A DNA stretch of 64,000 nt from Syngnathus acus. Lineage: Eukaryota; Chordata; Actinopteri; Syngnathiformes; Syngnathidae. Positions 54,786 through 64,000 of this stretch are shown here, piece by piece. The notes under the pieces are model-generated. The model was not told the origin of the DNA. It searched no databases and saw only the letters and a program-made list of their open reading frames with translations. The DNA lies in assembly GCF_901709675.1 (NCBI RefSeq), contig NC_051107.1, forward strand, positions 5,210,001 to 5,274,000. The letters are read 5' to 3'. Made by a program: the position numbers and the translations under genes. Positions within the stretch are counted from its first letter, which is position 1. Each line of letters begins with the position of its first letter.

Positions 54786-57700
54786 GGGAAAACTTGTCTC
54801 CGTTGCTCATTTGGATTCTTTTCACCGTTGGCTCCAATCTAAACTCCAATTGAATTACATTCGTACGGGCCAAGGGGGACATCAGCTGTTGTAACAATCA
54901 ATTTTCCTTCCGTTCCCGACTCGGATGAATCTTCCGCTCAATCTTAATTATGCGAGCGCGCACCTTAGCGTGTTTCAAGGCTGACACGCATGTGTGTGTA
55001 TAGATTGGATGCTCGTAAGGACTTCATGAGGTCATCAAGTATTATGCCACCCGCGAGAGAAACTACAGAGATTGGAATGGGACGTGGCGTTGTGTGTATA
55101 GTATGTGTATGTTCACACACACACACAAACACCCGAGCTGCATACAAGAGAGTCCAGACACGTTTTATACGAGGCGCTACGAGCCAAACACACAACACGC
55201 AAAGACACCCTCCCTCTCATTCCACACATCGCACTGCTGTTTCTGCTTTGCCGCGGAGGTTGTTGCCAAGGCTCGGAATGAGCCACTTGATTGGTCGAGC
55301 GGGCTCATCAGTGTGCAAACTCGCCGGTAGGATTGGCTGCTCCCCGTAAAGGAAGCTCCTCAAGATGCTTTCGCTCGTCTCATTATCGCCGCACGCGCGA
55401 TTTAATTAGCACGTCCACGCTTCTCTTACTCCCCTTTATCGCTTTTTTTTTTTTTTCCCGAGGTGAAATGAAAAAAACAAAGGCGACCGTTCCGCACTTG
55501 ATCATACGAGTGATGGAGGGAGACTCAAATCGAGCGGCCTTTTCGCCGTCAGCACTTGATAGCCTTTGATAAACAAGACAAAACATGTCCCCGGCCTCAA
55601 GGTGAGCACGCTCGCCGGTTAGCAACAAACGCAGGGGCCGGCGACTGCGTGCTAGCCCGAGCGCCGCGATGCACGTACTGAATTTAACAAGGTCACTCGG
55701 GGCGGGCTGTGCACGCAAGGAAAAGATCTGCAAAGAACAGCTGGAGAAAAAAAAAAAAAAACATTTTGGAATGTGGATGAAACCATTTTGTGCGAGCAGA
55801 CTGAAAGAGCAACGGTTAAAAGTCAACGTCACAAATCGGGTTCACTTTTTGGCACGGCCGTGTCTGGCCACGTCGCCATGGCAACCCGGGCTGAGAAAGC
55901 TCTTTGAGAGATTTATATGATCTGAGGCGAGATTGGCTTATCGTTTTCCCTTCAATCTCGCACTTCTAGGCCGACAAGCGACCTTTTAAAAAAAATCGAC
56001 ATATTAATTTTAAATGCATTTTATACTGATCCTCGCTCTTCCCGGAATAGAACATTAACATAGCGCCTGATAAGGGGCCTCAAGAAGGGCTTATGTAAAA
56101 ATGATATGAAAGGAAAATGATAAAGAATACATAAAATCAGAATACTTCAAGGCCTTCAGTTGACCTCAGCAGATTTCCAGATTACCGTCAACAAAATTGG
56201 TTCTGCGGCTACGTCTGAAAAGGAATGAAATACAAGCCTGGTGTTTTTAGGTAGCTGGAACATCGCCTGAATAAAAACAACGTAATAAAAATAGATAAAC
56301 TAAACTATGTAACAAAATGACAAATACAAAGGCGGGTACGCTTGACATTGACGGCTTGTAAAAAAAAATGAAAAGCGGCAAATTCTCACCGTTTTTTGTT
56401 ATCGTCAACAAGCACGCACAATAATAAATACGATTTTCCAATCGGGAATCCCAACGCCTTAGCCGTGAATCACGCAACTTCTCTCTCAGTCTCACCACTT
56501 TTCTCCAGACAGAATTTCACGACGGCTTTGTCTACTCGTAAGGTGCCGCGGCTGCCGGTAATCTCGGTGATATATTCTCGTCTGTCACAACAACAAACGC
56601 CCGGTCCTCGCCGGAGAGATAACGCCGGCGTCCGACTCAATCGGGGCGGAGATTGAATTTGTAGTCTATATTAGTGCCGTACTGATGAGTCGAGTTGTGC
56701 CATCTCAATATCTGTCTGTCAATTTTCTAATACTATGCCGACTTTAAAGAGGAAACCGTGCCATAGTCATTTTTTCCATTTCGACCTAGCATGTAACACT
56801 TCACGTCGGCGGCCATTTTAGCTTTCGGAAGGATGCAATAAACACACAGTAGTGTATTTATCCACTGTTGTTTTAGTTTACACTCCATTCACTATGACAG
56901 ATACCGGGCCACAATGCGAGATGAAACGTGTCGAGCAGCTTGTATCTGCATATAGGGAAATAAGGCCAGTGGTTCGTTTCACTGCTCATTAGGCAGCGAT
57001 GCTACGAGCAGAAACTCACTGGAGCCTTTACACACTAACAAGCAAACTACAATGCAACACATACAAACGTTGCACGAGGGTGACTTATGGTCAAAAAGTC
57101 AAAGAAAGAATCTTTTAGAAGAATCTTTTGCTGAGCCTGCTTTACTGCTGCTGTTACCATGGTAACTGTGCAGCGCTAACCTGGCGGACGCAACAGCTTT
57201 GAACGTGATGACAATTTCATTAAAGAGTACACAAATTTGTCAAATTGACTCAAAAAAATGGACAGGAACCAAAGAGCAATAAAAACAAAAGCACTTGTCC
57301 CACAGTCATGAGCCATCTAAAGTGCCTTCAGTCACACTACTGCGACTTCTAAGCATCTCTATGACAACCAAACCTCGAAGCGAGGCTGAACGGCGCCGTT
57401 ATAAATAACAAGCCCATTGCATACATTCCCGCAATGTGTGTCAGTGTCACTCCCCTTCATCTATTAACCTCTGGTCAGGTGGTCGACAACCTGAGCCTCC
57501 CCTCAAGCAGCCTCACCTCACTATTAATGCCCCCTCTAATTAGTCTTTAACCTGGCTTTGATCGGCCATCTTGTTATTCAACCGCCTTGACTTCTTTGCC
57601 CTTTGCAAACAAACGGCAAAATCATTCCTTCCCACGCTGGTGATTTACAGTCATCGCCGGCAAAGTCATTTGCAGATGAAAACGAGACGAGAGTTCTTGC

Positions 57701-58514
57701 TCTGCAACTCATCTGGCCTCGTCCTTCCTCCTACATATGAAAGTCGTAACTCAATCCTTTGTGACCTAGTCTCGGAAAAACATGGCCGTCTCGCTAAAAT
57801 TGATCCCGGCCACGGACGGGTGGATGACGGATGAAACTTTTGAGCGAGATAAGTAAACGCAACAAAAACTTTTCTAGCGCTTGCAGCTCTGCACATCAGT
57901 CCTCAGATACCTCCAACGAGTGGACATGAGCCGCAGGACACGTGTAAAGCCTCGAAAGCAAACATGGGCGATGTGCTCGAAAGACACGAGGTCGCAGGAA
58001 GAGGAGCTCGCACAAATACTCGTCTAATAAATGCACACATCTTGCAAAATAAAATGGTTGACAGTCGACAGGGGGGGGGAGCTATCGATCCCTTGCCGAG
58101 GCAGGTTTCTCCGATTTGGGGGCCGGTTCGACTCAGCAGAGTTTTCGCCACTTAACCTTAAATCGTTCGGAGCGGGAACGCCCTTGAGGGGGATTTGAGC
58201 AACGTTGGGAAGGTCGTACAGGAGGAAGGGTGCGGAGCGGGAAAAAAGGAATGCCGGGAAGGTCACTAGGCAAAAAAACGATGAAGTCATCTGTATTAGA
58301 TTTTGTGTGGCTACAACGAGGACGAGAGCTGGCGACGCGCCCGCACCTCCAGCCAGAGCTCCTCCCTAGCATCAGCACTTAATCACTTGTGTGGATACAC
58401 ACGGAATCTTAATCAATAGTCAGGGCTCGGGAATTTAGAGAGGCTCTTAAAACATGTACTTAAAAGGAGAATTAATGAACAAATACAGTGGAACAACTAT
58501 TTTTTTAAGCTACT

Positions 58515-58870
58515 TTTGCTTGGCACGTATAATTTCGGGGAAAATATTTTTTAAATAGGATTCAAGTTCTTCACTGACACTATTTACATTCGAATGAATA
58601 GACAACAAAGAGAATTACATTTTGTGTATTTTAAAAAAAACGCACACTTTCAGTTCACTAGCTTAATGCTAATGCAAACATAGGAAAAAAATACTTTTGG
58701 TGTACTTCACAGGTTGGCACGTATAATTTCGGGGGAAAATCTTTTAAAAATAGGCTTCAAGTTCTTTACTGACACTATTTACATTAAACTAAATTGAAAA
58801 CAAAGATTTTGTGTATTTAAAAAAAAAAAACAGTTTTTAGTCCACTAGCTTGATGCTAATGCTAATTAGC
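58515..58870. repeat. 194-bp direct duplication
   Basis: TTGGCACGTATAATTTCGGG starts near 58519 and again near 58713; both copies continue with TTCAAGTTCTT, CTGACACTATTTACATT and end near CACTAGCTTAATGCTAATGC (or a close variant). Downstream of ifrd1, just before the full-length hAT-like element. Confidence 0.85.
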
Positions 58871-58920
58871 ATCTGTGTGAACAACACTACGGCACGTGCA
58901 AAATACCTTTTCTGCCAAGG

Positions 58921-59236
58921 CAGGGGTGTCAAACTCTTTTTTTTTCGCGGGCCCCATTGTAGTCATAGCTTCTTTCGGAGAGCCATTTTGACTGTCAACC
59001 CAAATAAATGTATGAGCACCTCATATTATATACAGTAAAAGCTACAAAACAAACTGACAAAATAACTCGAGTCAAAACTGGTCAAATATTTAAAAAAAAA
59101 AAGAAAAGATATTAAAAGTGATGACAATTTGCAATTCTAGTAATGACACCAATTTGATGCACAATTTGTCTTGGCGGGCCACATAAAACGATGTGGCGGG
59201 CCCTATCTGGCCCCCGGGCCTTGAGTTTGACACCTG
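58921..59236 (+). mobile_element. hAT-like non-autonomous element, full-length copy
   Basis: This copy begins CAGGGGTGTCAAACTC and ends GAGTTTGACACCTG, a near-perfect terminal inverted repeat of hAT type, with subterminal GGGCC-rich inverted blocks (GCGGGCCCC and TGGCGGGCC). About 316 bp, no open frame. It is the reference copy for the family whose pieces recur at six other places in the window. A clear 8-bp target duplication was not seen. Confidence 0.65.
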
Positions 59237-60811
59237 TGTGCTAAATAGCCCCTGAAAGAAAAGAAAGAGGAACATGCAAGACTGAAGAAACTATTACGCT
59301 CGTCCTCATGTTCTTTTGTGTCTCGTCGTCGACATGTCTGTCAGACATAAAAAAAAAAAAAAAAAAAGCCGATAATCGTTGGCAAAAGTGCTGAGTCGGA
59401 CGCTTCCTCCGGGGCTTGCATCCACTAAAGCACTGATGCAACAAATAGGCAATGTACTCCCCTGGCGGCTCCCGGACATCTCCGCCAGCCTCTGCTGGGA
59501 TGCACTTTTTAAAAGCAAAATGTACGACAAGCAGGGCAGCACTCATCACAACGTCGATAGCGAGTTGTACAAAAAAAAAATGAAGGGAGGCAGAAATACA
59601 GCACGACAGAGGGAGGGGAAAAACAAAAACAGACTAAGCTGAGTTCTTCGCATAAATTAGTATGATTGATTGTAAGGCGGCGCGGGTCAATCAGTGTTGT
59701 TTACAAAGTTAGCCGCCGTGGTCGAGCGTGCGGCGACTCGCGGCTTGACCGTAGATTAGCGACGATATTTATGGCTTCAAAATGTAGGGCTGGTCTCATG
59801 GCAACAGGGACAAAAAAAAATGTTGGAAATGTGGAAATGGAGTCGAGCGTGAAGCTACTCGGTCATGCTGTCATAAGCCTCCATTACGAGGACCGCCTAG
59901 CACGTCCGCACGTATAAATCACCTGGCTAATATGAAAGTAGCATGCTGACTGACCAGCGGAAACACCCGACGCTGTCTTGCGGTCCAGTTGACCCCAAAG
60001 CAATTTCAGCCCGGCGCTTCCGAGAACAAGCGTTATTCCGAAGCGTGATGAAAATGAATTTGCGACGGGGTAATGCTTCACTTTGCTAGCAACTACTTTC
60101 CGGGTCATGCGTTTTCCTCCCGGAGGCTGCTCCGGCGCCAACATGGTCGTTTTTACTTTCAATTCAGCACATGGGGAAACAAACGATTGACACTTTCCAA
60201 AACGGGCAAATGAATGTCTGACTGCAAGACGTTTTAATTAACACAGCGAGAGTATGTTTGTGTATGTCTGGAAGGCCATTGCTGCGATGAATAAACAAGA
60301 AAAGGGGGGAAATGTGGTTTTGAAGTCATTTTGCCGTTGATGCACTCTGCAGAGAACGCAATCACCGCTGTGTCCAACTCCGCTCGGAGACAATCAATAA
60401 AAAGCTTTTATTCCACATGGTGGCTAGCCGCAAGCGCCGGGTAGTAGCGCTACTCCCACTCCTTGCACCTCCACCCATGGGTGATAAAAGTCAGTCCCCG
60501 ATGTCCCCCATCTCCAAGTAAACATCAATGATGAGTAAATAACGAAAATGTAGACCGCAGGAGGGGGGGGGGCAACCCGTGTCTCTCATTTTCTAAATTG
60601 GAATTTCATTAATCTTCCGCTGATTAGCAAATGAATAATGAAAAGATGTCAGCCCGACCTGGGGTGACATGAAATGCGTGTCACGACTGCACGGTTGTGC
60701 TCGTGGCAAAAACAATGGCGGGGTGGATTGCAGTAAAATTGCCACAATATTAGAAACATAAACTCGATTTGTGTCATGTGAGGCAGTGTGTGAAAATAAA
60801 CGGCGTTGCAT

Positions 60812-61386
60812 AACGCAATATTTGTCGCTCTTCATATTACTTTGCAATACCGTACGTACAAAGAGATATTGGAATGCTAGCTAGCTAGCTACTTTTGGGC
60901 AACAAAATATTTGTCGCTCTTTATATTACTTTGTTTATACAAAGAGATGTTGGAATGCTAGCTAGCTAGCAACTTTTGGGGAACGCAATATTTGTCGCTC
61001 TTCATAATACTTTGTACATACAAAGAGATATTAGAATGCTAGCTAGCTAGCTACTTTTAGGCAACGCAATACTTGTCGCTCTTCATAGTACTTTGTACAT
61101 ACGAAGAGATATTAGAATGCTAGCTAGCTAGCTACTTTTAGGAAACACAATATTTGTCGCTCTTCATATTACTTTGTACATACAAAGAGATATTACAATG
61201 CTAGCTGGCTAGCTACTTTTGGGCAACGCAATATTTGTCGCTCTTCATAGTACTTTGTACATACAAAGAGATATTAGAATGCTAGCTAGCTAGCTACTTT
61301 TAGGCAACGCAGTATTTGTCGCGCTTCATATTACTTTGTACATACAAAGAGATATTGGAATGCTAGCTAGCTAGCTACATTTGGGC
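60812..61386. repeat. 81-bp tandem satellite, about seven copies
   Basis: The anchor AATGCTAGCTAGCTAGCT recurs with starts at 60873, 60954, 61035, 61116, 61197, 61278 and 61359, exactly 81 bp apart. Each unit holds GCTAGC palindromes and a segment ATTTGTCGCTCTTCAT. Copies differ by a few substitutions and the first lacks part of the unit. There is no open frame through it. Confidence 0.95.
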
Positions 61387-62298
61387 AAGACAGATGGCCC
61401 GATTGAAACATAATTACAATCGAGCCATCTCCACATGCTTATAAATCCGTCTCATCCTTCTAAACGCTGCCTTGTTTGGCGCACCTTATCCTCAGTTGGA
61501 AGCAGCTTCAAGGCTGCAATCAAACAAGCTCCTGATAGAACCCCCCGTGGTTCTCCACACACGCACGCAGAAAATATGAACCACACATCCACCCCTGACT
61601 GAAATCACGTGGAACAAATCACATCACCGCATACGTTTGGTCCCTGTCAAGTCAAGCTTTCTTAATACTGCCGCTTGCTTGTTTTCCAAGAAGTAAACAC
61701 GTAAAAGTCGCTGCCGAGTGCCTTGTTGTGTCACGGTCGAGAAGACACCAGGCCGTCGCTATCTGACAGCCGGCAGATAGCTCGGATAGCTCGTATTCAT
61801 GCGTAGCATAAGCGACGACAGACGAAGAATGCCGTCGGTTTAAGCCGGCCGCTAAAAAGCTCGGCTCGATAAAACCGTGAATAGAACGAGGCAAACGATA
61901 TTTCCCTCCGACTCCAGTCGCAGATGCACAACGGGAATCTCGCCGACTGTGACTCCGCCTGCTAATTACCAAGCGCTGGGATCCCGCAGAGCGACATGTC
62001 TTGTTAGTTTTCCATTTACACTTTTAATGCCATCAGGCGAGCCAGCTCTTTGCCTCATCCAAAGTGTACTTACAATATCTTTGATTAGAGACAACTAATC
62101 TATTTACACCGACACCTGTAAAACGACATTGGCGGCGCCTATTAACGAGATAATCTGTCCATTTTCAAACTAATTCCGGGCTAATTTAATACATCCGGCT
62201 TTCTTTCCTCCCGTTTAAGATGATTGGGATTTATCGGTTCTACTGAGCACCTGCCTACAACATTTTTTTGCAACAAAATATTATAATATAACTTGGCC

Positions 62299-62540
62299 AT
62301 GGCTTAAAACTGCGGCTCGTGGGCTAATTTTGGCCCGCAGTGTAATTATATTCGGTCGGCAAAGACAAATTGATTTTATGTGTCAATACTAAAATTGCAA
62401 ATTGGCTTCACTTCAAAATATCTTTTAAAATTTGAACAATTTTTACTAGTCTCTGATTGCAAAACTTATATAATGAGACGTTCATACATTTATTTGAGTC
62501 GTCAGTCGTAATGGCCCTTCGAAGGAAACTATGACCACGA
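62299..62540 (-). mobile_element. hAT-like element, inverted partial copy
   Basis: Reading the minus strand, it matches the 58921-59236 element over the central CAAATAAATGTATGA segment and the terminal GGGCC-rich block, including the ATAGTTTCCTTCGAAGGGCC segment. It lacks the left tip. Diverged and non-coding. Confidence 0.55.
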
Positions 62541-64000
62541 TAAAAAAACTTTGCGTTAGATCGATTTCTGTCGATATCTGATTAAATTCTCGACATCGAG
62601 GCTTACCGAGCGGCGAACACGTCCTCTCATCCATCCCTCTGTGACTAGGGAATAGCTTTGACATTTCATTGTCGGTGATAGTAGAAGCCTACTGGGATCG
62701 GTAATGCCCTCGGAACATCGGGACAAAGCAGTAATCGCTTTCCTCTGCTCTGAGAGGACGCGGAAATAATATAAGGAAATTCAGCATTTATCTTTACGTC
62801 CATTTTTTTTTTCTTCGTGTATTTCGATGAGCTCATGTGTGAAAGTGGTCGCGAAAAAGCGTAAAACGCAAAAAAAGCCATCACGCTGCGCTCATTCATA
62901 GGCATTAAAAAGCAATTATCGAGTCTTCCTTTACCGACTTCATACACCCTTTTGCAATTTTAATGAATGGACCCGCGGTAATGCGCCAAATTACTGGAGC
63001 AAAACTAGCGAGCCAGAATCGTGTTAAAGGGCATAAAATTGCCCTCCGCCCTCGCTTTGCCTTCAGAGAAATGTTGGCTTGTCAGATAAAAAAAGAAAGG
63101 CCGTAAAAAGCACATTTATTTCCGCCGTCGAGCGCTGCGTCACTTTGGAAGCTGCGTGCTAAGCCAGGAGCCGCACACGACACGTGTGTGGACTCTGACT
63201 CAGCACATCCTCAAGAAAGGGGGGCAGTGGGGGGGTCTTTTTATTACCTAATCCAGTTTGGGGGATGAATCTGGCCCATAATCTAATATCGTGGTGAATG
63301 ATTGTTGGCGTATCCACAAATGTATTGCTGGCCTTTGCTGAGGCTGCAGCTTGTTAGCGATCAAATGAAAAAGCAGTCACCCTTTTAATTTTTCCTTTTA
63401 TTATTCGGAAGCTAATCTCTTTTTTTTTTCTTCTCATTTTCCCCTTCCCTGCCCAATTCCTTTTTCCCCAGACAAACGCCACATGGGGACTACGATAAAT
63501 ATGAATGTTAAAATGACTTTATTACATTTTGTTCTGACAGTCCAGAGAGGCGCACGGATATATACACTTTCTATCGGGTCCTTTTAAGGCAACAGAAAAG
63601 AAATATTACTGCCTGTTCCTTCCAAAAGTTACTACAATAATTCTTTTGATTTTTCTTTCTCGCTTTCTGTGTTGCCGGGTGAAAAGTGTCTTTTTTTTTT
63701 AAGTCGCCACGACAACAACAAAATGAGCGTGTCGGCATTTTTGGATTGTGACAGCTAAGTGGTTACATCATATATTTCAAAGCGCGCGTCATTTTGTGCA
63801 CCCCCGCATTATTATAAATTCTCAGCAGCTTTCGTTTGTGAGTACGTATAACGCTGGACTTAATTAAATAAAAAATATTTATGTACAAAGAGAAAGGCCA
63901 AAGAGTGCAAAAGAGGATTAATAAGGCACTGGAAGCAAAAAAAAAAAATCTGGAATATTAGAATTATCTCAATATTTTTAAATGAATAAAAAAAAAAGAA

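Larger units (their letters stand above)
52996..64000. other. Sequence downstream of ifrd1, no gene seen
   Basis: Apart from the listed repeats this stretch shows no coding exons on either strand. AT-rich duplications lie at 53560-53740. 55200-55900 and 57360-57960 are higher-complexity, CG-containing segments that could be conserved non-coding elements; this is a guess from composition only. Confidence 0.6.

Noticed and set aside
60812-61386. CRISPR-like array
   Set aside because: The 81-bp units are contiguous and near identical along their whole length, with no unique spacers, and the genome is eukaryotic.

Overview
This is vertebrate nuclear DNA, most likely from a teleost fish with a compact genome. 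The evidence is multi-exon genes with GT-AG introns of only 60-100 bp, very many microsatellites and small DNA-transposon remnants, and two genes whose encoded proteins match vertebrate DOCK4 and IFRD1 almost end to end. The species cannot be named from the sequence; a percomorph-type fish is a guess.

Layout. Positions 1-41812 hold a complete dock4 gene on the minus strand: 52 coding exons, start codon at 41812-41810, stop codon at 599-597. All exon phases join, giving 5928 nt and 1975 residues, against about 1966 in human. The order is SH3 domain, helical region, DHR-1/C2 domain, ARM-like scaffold, DHR-2 exchange domain and proline-rich tail. Intron 1 (30430-41775) is the only very long intron. 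The 3' UTR runs from 596 towards or past the left edge.

Positions 41813-49638 lie between two divergently transcribed genes. I see no coding exons there, and in particular no zinc-finger gene, although human ZNF277 lies between DOCK4 and IFRD1. Positions 49639-52639 hold a complete ifrd1 gene on the plus strand: 12 coding exons, 428 residues, with an AATAAA signal at 52973. From about 53000 to 64000 I see no gene, only single-copy-looking AT-rich sequence, an 81-bp satellite (60812-61386), a 194-bp duplication and hAT-like repeats.

The two genes do not form a pathway. dock4 encodes a Rac/Rap1-type guanine nucleotide exchange factor acting at the cell cortex with ELMO proteins; ifrd1 encodes an ARM/HEAT-like transcriptional co-regulator. 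Their proximity is ancient vertebrate synteny. I found no bacterial-type system, CRISPR array, phage or tRNA. The points most worth a second look are splicing oddities in dock4 (a 27-nt microexon, a GC-AG intron, and a microsatellite serving as a polypyrimidine tract), the missing znf277, the 81-bp satellite, and a frameshifted reverse-transcriptase fossil inside ifrd1.
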